Shown here: positions 33,907-42,247 of the stretch, one piece after another
How positions within the stretch are numbered: the first letter of the stretch is position 1
How the letters are laid out: each line of letters starts with the position of its first letter
NCBI RefSeq assembly: GCF_001422665.1
Contig: NZ_LMLU01000001.1
Location: forward strand, 478,797-542,796
Direction of reading: 5' to 3'
Length of the DNA: 64,000 bases
DNA from: Arthrobacter sp. Leaf234
Lineage (GTDB): Bacteria > Actinomycetota > Actinomycetes > Actinomycetales > Micrococcaceae
The notes under the pieces: generated by a model
Told to the model about the DNA's origin: nothing
Seen by the model: the letters and a program-made list of their open reading frames with translations, nothing else
Databases searched by the model: none
Position numbers and translations under genes: made by a program

Positions 33907-34722
33907 ATGACATCCGACCCCGATGCGCGCCTCGCTCTCATCATCGAAGACGACGCCGATGTGCGGCAACTGCTCGTCATGACGCTGGGCATGAACGGCT
34001 TCACCACCATCGAGGCGGAGAACGGACGCCAGGGCGTGGCACTGGTCAGGGAACGGCAGCCCGATCTCGTGACGCTCGACCTGAACCTCCCGGACATCGA
34101 CGGCGTGGAGGTGTGCCGGCAGATCAGGCCGCTGACCGACGCCTACGTCATCATGATCACCGCGCGCCAGGACGAGATCGACCGCCTCATCGGACTCGAG
34201 ATCGGGGCCGACGACTTCGTCGTCAAGCCCTTCAGTCCGCGGGAGGTGGGCGCCCGGGTGAACGCGATGTTCCGGCGACCGAGGAACACCGTCCGCAGCG
34301 TGGTCCAGCCGCTGATGGGCGCTGCGGCGGCGCCGGTGGCCCAGTCGGCGCCCACCGTGCAGGCCTCCGAAGCCGTGCCGGTGGCGCCCGTGGCGGACGA
34401 GGACATCGAGGGCCTGCTGCGGCACGGTCCCCTCAGCATCGACACCGAGGGCCGGATCGCCATGCTGGACGGTACCGAGTTGCCCCTGACACGCATCGAG
34501 TTCGACCTCCTGGCCACGCTCGTCTCGGGTCCGCGGCGAGTATGGCAACGCGAGACGCTGCTCTCCCGTATCTGGGGGGATGGCTGGGTCAACGACCAGC
34601 ACCTCGTCGAGGTGCACATCCGGAACCTGCGCAAGAAGCTCGGCGAGGACACGAAGGCACCGCGGTTCATCCGTACGGTGCGCGGGGTCGGGTACCGCAT
34701 GATGCCGCCGGCCACTGCCTGA
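33907..34722 (+). CDS. Orphan OmpR/PhoB-type response regulator (paralogue 1)
   Basis: A 271-residue regulator. The receiver domain has the acidic pair in LIIEDDADV, the phospho-acceptor Asp58 (LVTLDLNLPD), the Thr in MITARQDE and the Lys in VKPFSPRE. After a ~50-residue Ala/Val/Pro linker comes the winged-helix DNA-binding domain (LTRIEFDLLATL, VNDQHLVEVHIRNLRKKLGE, FIRTVRGVGYRM). No histidine kinase is nearby. A close paralogue lies at 59904. The neighbours are a GGDEF-EAL protein and a signal peptidase with an Hpt-like domain, so a phosphorelay or c-di-GMP link is possible but unproven. Confidence 0.92.
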   Translation: MTSDPDARLALIIEDDADVRQLLVMTLGMNGFTTIEAENGRQGVALVRERQPDLVTLDLNLPDIDGVEVCRQIRPLTDAYVIMITARQDEIDRLIGLEIGADDFVVKPFSPREVGARVNAMFRRPRNTVRSVVQPLMGAAAAPVAQSAPTVQASEAVPVAPVADEDIEGLLRHGPLSIDTEGRIAMLDGTELPLTRIEFDLLATLVSGPRRVWQRETLLSRIWGDGWVNDQHLVEVHIRNLRKKLGEDTKAPRFIRTVRGVGYRMMPPATA

Positions 34723-34808
34723 CGCGCCGACCGGCTGACCACCGTTTGCCTGACGGGCCGACTGGCCGGCTCATCGACCGGCTGACGCCCGTGCACGCCG
34801 CCGAGTGC

Positions 34809-35897
34809 TCAGTGGGGGTGGACGTCCTGGTGGCGGATGGCGTCCAGTGCGGTCGAGACGTCCGCGCCGTGCTGCCGGAGCCTCGCGACGAGGGCCCGAT
34901 GTGTGATGGGCCGACCGATCAGCTCCAGTGCGGCCGAGGACTCCTCCTCCAGCCGGCGCGCGCCCACCATGGAGGCACTGACGGTGAGGCTGAGGAGCGC
35001 GACGACGGCGGCGTCGGCATCCCTGGCCGTGAGCGCGGCTTCGACGGCCCCGATCCGCTGCGGGAGCATCTCGACGAACGTCCCGGCGAAGAGCAGGGCG
35101 CCGGCGTGGCTGGACAGTTCCACGCCGAGGTTGTCGAGGATCCCGCGATCGAGCACCGGATGGTCGGTACGAGGGGAGCTCCCGGGGACATGCCCCGATC
35201 CTCCGACCGACCCGGCGGGCGTGGCGGAGCCCGGGGCAGGCTCGGAGGCGTCGTCGTCGTCCTCCTCCCGGCGTGACCAGATCATGAGGAGCAGCGCCCC
35301 GACCAGCACGGCCGGGACACCGTAGACGAGGATGTGGCTGACGGCCGGGGTCCGGAGGGCCCGAATCACGTTGCCCACCTCGGGGATGACCGCTGCGGCC
35401 TGGTACACGTTCTCACCCTCGAGGGTTGCGAGCCACGGATCCACGGCATCGTTCGCGTCGCCCTGGGTGCGCACGGCCGTGGTCCCATCCGCGCCGCGGA
35501 CGACCTCGGTGACCCGGTGGGTCTCGACCCGGTGGTCCTCGACGGGGATGTGGTAGCTGATCACGTCTCCCACCTCGATCCCGCCGACGGGCTGGAGGGT
35601 GGTGACGACCACGTCGCCCGGCATGATGCCGGGGGCCATGCTGCCCGTGAGCATCGTGGCGGTCTGGTAGCCGAGGAAGCGGGGGCCGATGGCGAAGAAG
35701 AGGACCGCGATGACCGCGACGATCATGAGCAGCGTGCCGAGGAGGCTTGCGAGACGCGCTACGACGGAGCGGCGCGGGTCCGCTCGGACGGGTGGTGCAC
35801 CGGAGTCGCCGGACCGGACGCTTGCGACGGGAGCGGGCGACGTCCGTACTGCGGCGCGAGGACCCGATGAGAAGGACGGGAAATCGATGGTGGTCAC
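34809..35897 (-). CDS. ER-type (SipW-like) signal peptidase I fused to an Hpt-like domain lacking the histidine
   Basis: A 362-residue membrane protein. Residues 52-72 form a first helix, then the protease core with catalytic Ser86 (LTGSMAPGIMPGDVVV) and His127 (ETHRVTEVV) replacing the usual Lys, so it is the SipW/archaeal/ER type. GDANDAVDP follows, and a second helix is at 187-208. After an acidic, Gly/Ser linker, residues ~249-345 look like a four-helix phosphotransfer (Hpt) domain: LDNLGVELSSHAGALLFAGT, a helix with AALTARDADA, then SLTVSASMVGARRLEEES. In real Hpt domains the last helix begins with HxLKGSS; here the His and Lys are missing. The start is GTG 35897 with AGGAG upstream. The fusion and the Hpt reading are inference. 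Confidence 0.7.
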   Translation of the reverse strand: MTTIDFPSFSSGPRAAVRTSPAPVASVRSGDSGAPPVRADPRRSVVARLASLLGTLLMIVAVIAVLFFAIGPRFLGYQTATMLTGSMAPGIMPGDVVVTTLQPVGGIEVGDVISYHIPVEDHRVETHRVTEVVRGADGTTAVRTQGDANDAVDPWLATLEGENVYQAAAVIPEVGNVIRALRTPAVSHILVYGVPAVLVGALLLMIWSRREEDDDDASEPAPGSATPAGSVGGSGHVPGSSPRTDHPVLDRGILDNLGVELSSHAGALLFAGTFVEMLPQRIGAVEAALTARDADAAVVALLSLTVSASMVGARRLEEESSAALELIGRPITHRALVARLRQHGADVSTALDAIRHQDVHPH

Positions 35898-36101
35898 GCC
35901 TGCTCCTTGGTGCTGCCGCTGGTCTCCGGGTCCGCTGATCGGTCCGGGGTGAAGCTACCCGCCGGTTCCGGTGGACGGACCGGAGCCGGCGGGAAGAACG
36001 CGGAGCGGTGTGCTCCTGACAACAACTCTCGTGGACCCCGATCAAAGAGGGCGTGGCCGAAGGGCGAAAGAAAACCGAAGAAAGGGCGAAGCGGTTCCCG
36101 C
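35898..36101. other. Intergenic DNA between divergent-in-time minus-strand genes
   Basis: This is 204 nt with no visible gene. It separates the minus-strand molybdopterin operon from the signal peptidase gene downstream and would hold the signal peptidase promoter. I see no strong hairpin. Confidence 0.3.
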
Positions 36102-36659
36102 TCAGTCGGTTCCGGCCGCAGGGCGCGTGCCGAGCAGCAGATTGGCGCCCCACCCGATCCCGGTGAGGAGTACCACGGCGGCGGCCACGGTGGCGAAGTG
36201 GACGGGGGTGTGGAGGATGCCGAGGCTCACGATCAGCGTGGTGGCTCCTGCCGGCGGATGGGGCAGGGCGATCCGCGTCAGGACGAAGGTGGTCACGGCC
36301 ACCGAGAGGGCGCGTGCGGCCAGGTGGGCTCCGGTGAGTCCGCCGACCGGGGCGGCCTGCAGGCCGTCCACGCCGAACCCGTAGAAGCAGGCGACGCCGG
36401 CGGCGAGCCCGACTCCGTGGCCGACGAGCGTGTTGACGGGCCGCGAGGCCGGCTGGTCGGGCGACTCGAAGAAGAGCATGACCGTGGGACCGAGGCTCGG
36501 GAAGAGCCAGGGCAGATGGGTCACCAGCCCCACGAGCCCGACCGCGCCGACGGTCAGGAGGCTCAGTCCGCCCGCGTACAGCCCGCCCGCGTACAGCCCG
36601 CCGCCCAACCGGCCGCGCGCCGACCGGAGGCGCTCGACGAGCGGGATCCGTCCGGTCAT
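36102..36659 (-). CDS. HPP family membrane protein
   Basis: A 185-residue protein with four to five hydrophobic segments. The family's name-giving motif is present as ALPHPPAGATTLIVSLG. FPSLGPTVMLFFESPDQPASRP and NTLVGHGVGL are further HPP signatures. Some HPP proteins are nitrite transporters in chloroplasts and cyanobacteria; others are unknown. Being translationally coupled to a molybdopterin-oxidoreductase operon, an anion-transport role is plausible. The ATG at 36659 overlaps the stop of the previous gene (ATGA). A perfect 15-bp tandem duplication (36571-36600) encodes GLYAG twice near the N-terminus. Confidence 0.85.
   Translation of the reverse strand: MTGRIPLVERLRSARGRLGGGLYAGGLYAGGLSLLTVGAVGLVGLVTHLPWLFPSLGPTVMLFFESPDQPASRPVNTLVGHGVGLAAGVACFYGFGVDGLQAAPVGGLTGAHLAARALSVAVTTFVLTRIALPHPPAGATTLIVSLGILHTPVHFATVAAAVVLLTGIGWGANLLLGTRPAAGTD
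36571..36600. repeat. 15-bp tandem duplication in HPP gene
   Basis: CCCGCGTACAGCCCG occurs twice in direct succession, in frame, encoding GLYAG repeats. Confidence 0.9.
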
Positions 36660-37117
36660 GACGCGACCAGCAGGACCTGCGGTGCCGCCTGTTTCATGCG
36701 CGTCTGCAGCCATCGGCTCTGCAGGTCCGCGTCCGGCGCGCAGCGGACCACGATGTCGAGGAGCTCGCGGTCACGGCTGCCTGCCGCGGCCTGACCCACC
36801 ATGGTCCACATGACATCGAGGTGATGGACGAGCACGGAGAGGTCCTGCAGGTCGAGGAGCAGGCCGAGGGCGCCGGTCCGGACCTCCTCGACGCCGTCGG
36901 CCGTGACCCGGTGCTCCTCCTCGCCCTCCACCTCGGATCCGAAGCGCACGATGACAGGCTCGAGGGCCTCGACGTGCCGGTCGCACTGCCCGGCGAGGGT
37001 CCCGAGGATGACGTGGAAGTCGGGTTCGTCACCGTGGCCGTCCGCGACGACGCGGAAGGACCGGGCGAGGATGCGCTCGGCCTCGTGGAGGAGTCCGAGG
37101 TAGACGGGGAGCTTCAT
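36656..37117 (-). CDS. Small helical protein of the molybdopterin-oxidoreductase operon
   Basis: A 153-residue soluble, mostly helical protein. It has several Glu/His-rich helices (LLHEAERILARSF, CDRHVEALEPVIV, LVHHLDVMWTMV), reminiscent of ferritin- or hemerythrin-like four-helix bundles, but I cannot assign a metal site with certainty. Both ends overlap neighbours by ATGA: its start with the oxidoreductase stop, its stop with the HPP start. This tight coupling argues for a partner or accessory of the oxidoreductase. I do not recognise the family by name. Confidence 0.65.
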   Translation of the reverse strand: MKLPVYLGLLHEAERILARSFRVVADGHGDEPDFHVILGTLAGQCDRHVEALEPVIVRFGSEVEGEEEHRVTADGVEEVRTGALGLLLDLQDLSVLVHHLDVMWTMVGQAAAGSRDRELLDIVVRCAPDADLQSRWLQTRMKQAAPQVLLVAS

Positions 37118-39642
37118 GGCCGCTCCTCGCTCGAAGCGACCCGGGGTGGTGCCGTGTCGGGGAACCTCTCGGTGGCCTCGCCCTCCGGGCCTCCGACCGT
37201 CGCCGGCACCGTTCCGGGCCCCCCGCCCGAACCGGTGGTACGGCCCGCGGCACGGTGGCCCGCCCGGGCGGGCCTCGAGGCCGCCGTGGTCGGGGCGGGG
37301 GACGGGCCCGCGCCGTCGCGGACCTTCTCGATGCGCACCGCGGCGTTCTTGAACACCGGTTGCTTGGACACCGGGTCCCACTCCGTCATCGTGAGTTCGT
37401 TGGCCGCGTGGTGCGCCGACGCGGAGCCCTCTGATCCGCCGTCGTCCCAGTAGCCGTAGTGGAACGGGGCGAACACCGTGCCCTCCCGCAGGTCACCGAC
37501 CCGCACCGGTACCTCGAGATGTCCCCGACGTGAGAGGACCGCCACCATGTCGCCCTCCACGATGCCCAGCTGCTCCGCGTCCGCGGGCGACACCTCGACC
37601 CAGGCGCCCGGCGCGGCGCGGTTCAGGGCGCGGCTGCGCCCGGTCTTGGTCCGTGTGTGGAACTGGTAGACCGTCCGCCCCGTGGTGTAGCGCAGCGGGT
37701 ACTCCTCGCTCGGTTCCTCGTGCGGTGGCCGGTAGTCCTCGCTCTTCAGCCACGCCTTGCCGGGCTGCACGGTGGCCCGGTAGAGGACCGGGCCCGTCGC
37801 GGCGCCGGTGAGGAGGTCGTGGCCGTAGGACTCGCAGTAGTCCGGATCCGTGGGGAAGACGCCATCCCCGTAGAGGCGCACGGTGCCGTCCGGATTCTCG
37901 TCGTTGCAGGGCCACGGGATCCCGCTTCCGCCGCGCAGCCGCTCGTAGCTGATGCCCGTGTAGTCGCAGGGACGCCCGCGGGTGCATTCCTGCCAGGCGC
38001 GGAAGCCGTCCTCGGGTCCGGTCCAGTCCAGCAGGGGCGCTCCGCTCCGGGTGCGGAAGTCCATGCGCCGCGAGTAGTCGAGGAAGACATCGAGATCGCT
38101 CCTCGCCTCGCCCGGCGGCTCCACCGCCTTATCGGACAGGTGCACCGTGTGGTTGACGTTGGTGAAGGTCCCGGTCTTCTCACCCCAGGCGGCGCAGGGC
38201 AGGACGACGTCGGCGTACCGGGCCGCCTCCGTCAGGTACAGGTCCTGGACCACGAGGAACAGGCCCTCCGTGTCGAGGATGCGCCGGATCCGTTCGAGTT
38301 GCGGCATCGAGACCGCCGGGTTCGTGGCCGAGATCCACAGGAACTCGATGGACCCGAGCTCCACGTAGCGGAAGATCTGCATGACGTGGGTGGGCGGCGC
38401 CCAGTGCGGGATGGTGTCCGGATCGACATCCCACAGGTCGGCGAGCTCCTGCACGTGCTGCGGATTCTCCCAGTTCCGGAATCCTGGCAGATCGCCGTCG
38501 GCCCCGCACTCGCGGTTGTTCTGCGCCGTCGGCTGACCGTTCATCTGCAGGATGCCGCTGCCCTCCTTGCCGAGCATGCCGCGGAGCAGGTGCAGGTTGT
38601 TCACCTGGCAGGACGACGCCGTCGCCTGCGCGGACTGGTAGAACCCCTGCAGCACCGTGGAGAGGATCCGCTCGCTCGTGCCGAAGATCTCCGCCGCCCG
38701 GCGGACGTCGTCGGCGCCGACGCCGCACGTCTCGGCGACCGCCTCGGGCGTCCATCGCTCCACGGTGGCCCGGAGCCGGTCGACGTCCAGCGTGTGCGCC
38801 GCGATGTAGGCGTCGTCGATCCAGCCGTTCACGAAGAGTTCCCGGATCAGCCCGTTCATGAGGGCGAGGTTGGTGCCGGGCCGGACGGCGAGGTGCACCT
38901 CCGCCGCGCGGGCCACCGGCGTCTCGCGCGGGTCCACGCAGACGAGGCGTGGCGGATTGGGTCCGGCGAGGCGGTCGAGGACCCGCATCCACAGCACGGT
39001 CTGCGTCTCGGCCATGTTGTGGCCGAAGAGGAACATGGCGTCGCACTCGTCGATGTCCACGTAGCTGCCCGGCTGGCCGTCCGAGCCGAAGCTCTCCTTC
39101 ATGGCGGTGGCCGCCGTGGCCGTGCACAGGCGGGTGTTCCCGTCCATGTGCGGTGTTCCCACGCCGGCCTTGCCGATGATGCCGAGGGCGTAGTACTCCT
39201 CGAGGAACAGCTGGCCGGTCGTGTAGAAGCCGTGGCTCAGCGGGCCCTTGGTGTGGAGCAGGTGACGGCTCCGCTCCACGATCCGGTTCATCGCGGTGTC
39301 CCAGTCGGTCTCGACGAGTTCGCCGTCGACGCGGATGAGGGGGCGGGTCAGTCGATCCCCGGTGTCCACGCCCTGCCAGCTGCCGAACAGGCCCTTCGGG
39401 CCGAGCCGTCCGTGGTTGACGATGTCCGCCTGCCGTCCGCGGATCCCGACCATGCGCCCGTCCTTGACGGCGATGTCGCAGCCACAGCCGTTGCTGCACA
39501 GGACGCAGGCGGACTGCACCCAGCGGTCGACGTCGCCCTCGGCGACCCCGGGTGCCAGCGTCTGGTCCACGCGGACCGGCCAGCGCTCACCCCGGGCGTA
39601 CGGCGTCCTCGTCCCCCAGATATCAGCGATGCGATCGACCAT
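37114..39642 (-). CDS. Molybdopterin oxidoreductase (NasA/FdhF-like) with altered Fe-S ligand
   Basis: An 842-residue bis-MGD enzyme of the DMSO reductase superfamily. The N-terminal cluster motif has C46-x2-C49-x3-C53, but the expected fourth ligand (x27 later, position 81) is Gly (GRLGPKG instead of GRLCxKG). C55 is also present. A likely Mo ligand is Cys173 in NTRLCTATA, as in assimilatory nitrate reductases. FLFGHNMAETQTV, QGFYQSAQATASSCQVNNLH and the C-terminal cap (YPLRYTTGRTVYQFHTRTKT) are clear. The last ~65 residues are Pro/Ala/Gly-rich and extra. The ATG has GGAGG 7 nt upstream. Nitrate, formate or another substrate is undecided. Confidence 0.85.
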   Translation of the reverse strand: MVDRIADIWGTRTPYARGERWPVRVDQTLAPGVAEGDVDRWVQSACVLCSNGCGCDIAVKDGRMVGIRGRQADIVNHGRLGPKGLFGSWQGVDTGDRLTRPLIRVDGELVETDWDTAMNRIVERSRHLLHTKGPLSHGFYTTGQLFLEEYYALGIIGKAGVGTPHMDGNTRLCTATAATAMKESFGSDGQPGSYVDIDECDAMFLFGHNMAETQTVLWMRVLDRLAGPNPPRLVCVDPRETPVARAAEVHLAVRPGTNLALMNGLIRELFVNGWIDDAYIAAHTLDVDRLRATVERWTPEAVAETCGVGADDVRRAAEIFGTSERILSTVLQGFYQSAQATASSCQVNNLHLLRGMLGKEGSGILQMNGQPTAQNNRECGADGDLPGFRNWENPQHVQELADLWDVDPDTIPHWAPPTHVMQIFRYVELGSIEFLWISATNPAVSMPQLERIRRILDTEGLFLVVQDLYLTEAARYADVVLPCAAWGEKTGTFTNVNHTVHLSDKAVEPPGEARSDLDVFLDYSRRMDFRTRSGAPLLDWTGPEDGFRAWQECTRGRPCDYTGISYERLRGGSGIPWPCNDENPDGTVRLYGDGVFPTDPDYCESYGHDLLTGAATGPVLYRATVQPGKAWLKSEDYRPPHEEPSEEYPLRYTTGRTVYQFHTRTKTGRSRALNRAAPGAWVEVSPADAEQLGIVEGDMVAVLSRRGHLEVPVRVGDLREGTVFAPFHYGYWDDGGSEGSASAHHAANELTMTEWDPVSKQPVFKNAAVRIEKVRDGAGPSPAPTTAASRPARAGHRAAGRTTGSGGGPGTVPATVGGPEGEATERFPDTAPPRVASSEERP

Positions 39643-39737
39643 GGCGGGACCTCCGGTGGGTGGGTGCTGGCGTACGGCGCCACGCTACCCACTCACCGGA
39701 TCCCTGGGCGGGAAAAATTTCCGCCGTCAGGCCCTTG

Positions 39738-40769
39738 CTAGGCGAGCATCTCCCGGACCATCGGGATGACCTTCGTCCCGTAGAGCTCGATGCTGTGCAT
39801 GAGCTTCTCGTGGGGCAGGGGCCCGGCGCTGTACTTGAGGTCGAAGCGGTCGATGCCGAGAGCCTGCGCCGTCGCGGCGATCTTCCGCGCCACGGTCTCC
39901 GGGGAGCCGACGTACAGCGATCCGACGTCCGCTTCCTGGTCGAACTCGGCCCGGGTGGTCGGACCCCAGCCGCGCTCGCGCCCGATGCGGTCGCGCATGA
40001 TCCGGTTGTCCGGCCACAGCTCCTCGCGGGCCTGCTCGTCCGAGTCCGCGATGTACCCGGGGGAGTGCACGCCGATGGGCAGGGTGGGCTGCCCGAGCTG
40101 CGTCAGCGCCCGATGGTACAGGTCGACATAGGGGGCGAACCGGGCGGGTTCCCCGCCGATGATCGCGAGCATGAGCGGCATGCCGTAGCGCGCGGCCCGT
40201 ACGACGGACTCGGGACTCCCACCGACACCGATCCACGTCTTCAGCCGGCCGCCCTCGGTCTTGGGATAGACCTCGTGGTCCTCGAGTCCCGGACGGGTGC
40301 TCCCGGACCAGGTCACGGGCCCTTCCTTGATGAGCTCGGAGAACAGGTCCAGCTTCTCCTCGAACAGGCGCTCGTAGTCGGAGAGCTCGTAGCCGAAGAG
40401 GGGGAACGACTCCGTAAAGGATCCGCGCCCGAGGATGACCTCGGCGCGACCGTTCGAGGCGGCGTCGAGCGTGGCGAAACGCTGGTACACACGGACGGGA
40501 TCGTCGGAGCTGAGGACGGTGACGGCGGAGCCGAGCCGGATGCGCTGCGTCTGCCCGGCGATGGCCGCGAGCACCGTCTCGGGGGCGGAGACCGCGAAGT
40601 CGTCGCGGTGGTGTTCCCCGACGCCGAAGAAGTCGATCCCGACCTGGTCCGCGAGGACGGCCTCGGCGATGACGTTCCGGATCACCTGGGGGTAGGGGAC
40701 GGGGGTGCCGTCCTCGCCGCGCGTGACGTCCCCGAAGGTGTCGAGTCCGAGTTCCAGTTCGCGTGCCAT
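39738..40769 (-). CDS. LLM-class flavin-dependent oxidoreductase
   Basis: A 343-residue luciferase-like monooxygenase of the F420/FMN TIM-barrel superfamily. Features: LELGLDTFGDVT at the start, ADQVGIDFFGVGEHHRDDFA, QRIRLGSAVTVLSSDDPVRV, GRAEVILGRGSFTESFPLFG and the C-terminal VGSPETVARKIA with FDLKYSAGPLPHEKLMHSIE. These bind a reduced flavin and oxidise small organics; the substrate is unknown. ATG at 40769 has AGGAG 7 nt upstream. It is upstream of the molybdenum enzyme on the same strand, with 95 nt between, which include an imperfect GGCGGAAA/TTTCCCGCC hairpin followed by no U-run. Confidence 0.87.
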   Translation of the reverse strand: MARELELGLDTFGDVTRGEDGTPVPYPQVIRNVIAEAVLADQVGIDFFGVGEHHRDDFAVSAPETVLAAIAGQTQRIRLGSAVTVLSSDDPVRVYQRFATLDAASNGRAEVILGRGSFTESFPLFGYELSDYERLFEEKLDLFSELIKEGPVTWSGSTRPGLEDHEVYPKTEGGRLKTWIGVGGSPESVVRAARYGMPLMLAIIGGEPARFAPYVDLYHRALTQLGQPTLPIGVHSPGYIADSDEQAREELWPDNRIMRDRIGRERGWGPTTRAEFDQEADVGSLYVGSPETVARKIAATAQALGIDRFDLKYSAGPLPHEKLMHSIELYGTKVIPMVREMLA

Positions 40770-41004
40770 GGTGTCGCTCCTGTGCTTGCCGTCCGGCCCG
40801 CCCTGGACCTGCTGGTAGAACCGGCGCCCTCGGCCCGTTATTCCATGCATACGTATGTACCTGCCCCAAGGCTTCCTGAGAGATCACGGCATCACTCTGT
40901 CCACCGTCGTGTCCCCCCGTGCCCGCAGGACGGGCTCGTCGGCCCTCGTCCCGGGCCTGGTGCCACCGATGCGGAGGTGGAGGGTCGGGAGGGGCCATCA
41001 CTGT

Positions 41005-41024
41005 AGTACATGCTTCTGTGTACT
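41005..41024. promoter_or_regulatory. Probable operator of the CmtR-like metal sensor
   Basis: AGTACA, 8 nt, TGTACT: a 6-bp inverted repeat ending 9 nt before the cmtR start and overlapping the likely -10 (TACTAT at 41021-41026). ArsR/SmtB sensors bind such repeats, so this fits autorepression relieved by metal. Confidence 0.6.
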
Positions 41025-41026
41025 AT
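41021..41026 (+). promoter_or_regulatory. -10 element of cmtR-like gene
   Basis: TACTAT lies 7 nt before the ATG at 41034, so the transcript may start at or next to the start codon. Confidence 0.45.
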
Positions 41027-41033
41027 GGGGACC

Positions 41034-41378
41034 ATGGAGACGCTGACCCCCCAGTCCGTGCTGGCCCGGTTCGGGTATGCCCTCTCTGATCCCGTGCGCG
41101 CCCAGGTGCTGTTGGCGCTGCGGGCAGCACCGTCGTACCCGGGTGATCTGGCCGCGATGGCCGGGGTGAGCAAGCAGCGGTTGTCGAACCATCTCAGCTG
41201 CCTGCGGGGGTGCGGGCTCGTCGTCGCCGTCCCCGAGGGGCGCCGCGTCCGGTACGAGCTGGCCGACCAGAAGCTCGGCGACGCACTGACGGCCCTCCTG
41301 CACGTGGTCGCGGTCAGTGACCCCGACTGCCGCTGCACCCCCGAGGGGCAACACGTCGAAGGGAAGGCCTGCTGCTGA
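41034..41378 (+). CDS. cmtR: ArsR/SmtB-family metal sensor, CmtR-like
   Basis: A 114-residue winged-helix repressor. The recognition region VSKQRLSNHLSCLRGCGLVV keeps the Cys-x3-Cys of M. tuberculosis CmtR (Cys57 and Cys61, which bind Cd/Pb together with a C-terminal Cys). Here the C-terminus is Cys-rich (DCRC and ACC at the end), supplying that third ligand. It likely releases DNA when Cd, Pb or a similar thiophilic metal binds. It is the first gene of a run with a CDF transporter, a DsbA-like protein and VKOR. ATG at 41034 is chosen; an in-frame ATG at 41025 overlaps the -10. Its stop overlaps the next start (TGATG). Confidence 0.85.
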   Translation: METLTPQSVLARFGYALSDPVRAQVLLALRAAPSYPGDLAAMAGVSKQRLSNHLSCLRGCGLVVAVPEGRRVRYELADQKLGDALTALLHVVAVSDPDCRCTPEGQHVEGKACC

Positions 41379-42157
41379 TGAGCACCCACACGTCACCGGG
41401 CGCGCACCGGCCGGGGCCGGCTGCTCCGACCGCGGAGCGTCGCGCGGTCCTCTCCCGGCGGATCCGTCTGTTCGTCGCCACGACCATCACCTACAACGTG
41501 ATCGAGGCGGTCATCGCGATCAGCGCCGGGACGATCGCGTCCTCGAGCGCGCTGATCGGCTTCGGGCTGGACTCGATCGTCGAGGTCCTCTCCGCGGCCG
41601 CTGTGGCCTGGCAGTTCGCCGGCCGCGACCCGGAGGCCCGGGAGAAGACCGCGCTGCGCCTGATCGCGTTCTCCTTCTTCGGCCTCGCCGCGTTCGTGAG
41701 CTTCGATGCGATCCGCAGCCTGCTCGGCGGGGCGGAGGCCGAGCACTCCCTCGTAGGGATCGCCCTCGCCGCGGTCAGTCTCGCCGTGATGCCCTTCCTG
41801 TCCTGGGCGCAGCGCCGCGCCGGCCGCGAACTCGGGTCCCGCTCGGCCGTCGCGGATTCCAAGCAGACCCTGCTGTGCACCTATCTGTCCGGCGTCCTGC
41901 TGGTCGGCCTGCTGCTCAACAGCACCCTCGGGTGGTCCTGGGCCGACCCGATCGCTGCCCTGGTCATCGCCGCCGTCGCCATCAAGGAAGGCCGTGAGGC
42001 CTGGAAGGGCGACTCCTGCTGCGCCCCGACCGTCGGAAACCTCGACGCCCACGACAGCGTTGATGCCATGGGGGGCACCTCCCCCGATGCCGCGGGTGTC
42101 CCGGAGAACTCCGGCTCGGCGGCGGGCGCGTCCTGCGCCTGCTGCGCGCGCGGATAG
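41378..42157 (+). CDS. Cation diffusion facilitator-like transporter
   Basis: A 259-residue membrane protein of the CDF-like group. About five to six helices are seen. The second helix contains GFGLDSIVEVLSA, the place of the metal-binding Asp in CDF proteins, and SWADPIAALVIAAVAIKEG near the end carries the fifth-helix Asp. The C-terminal tail after residue ~215 has two CC pairs (SCCAP and CACCARG), likely cytosolic metal ligands. It should export the metal sensed by the CmtR-like regulator, whose stop codon overlaps this start. Metal identity is not proven. Confidence 0.85.
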   Translation: MSTHTSPGAHRPGPAAPTAERRAVLSRRIRLFVATTITYNVIEAVIAISAGTIASSSALIGFGLDSIVEVLSAAAVAWQFAGRDPEAREKTALRLIAFSFFGLAAFVSFDAIRSLLGGAEAEHSLVGIALAAVSLAVMPFLSWAQRRAGRELGSRSAVADSKQTLLCTYLSGVLLVGLLLNSTLGWSWADPIAALVIAAVAIKEGREAWKGDSCCAPTVGNLDAHDSVDAMGGTSPDAAGVPENSGSAAGASCACCARG

Positions 42158-42247
42158 AAGACCGGCCGAACACCCGCTCCACCCGCTTCACCCGGTCCCG
42201 GCGGGACCGAGCACGACGACGCACCCAGCCGACGAGGAGACTTCCCT

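Noticed and set aside
37657..39741. A 694-codon frame on the plus strand over the molybdopterin enzyme
   Set aside because: Shadow frame opposite a gene with clear motifs.
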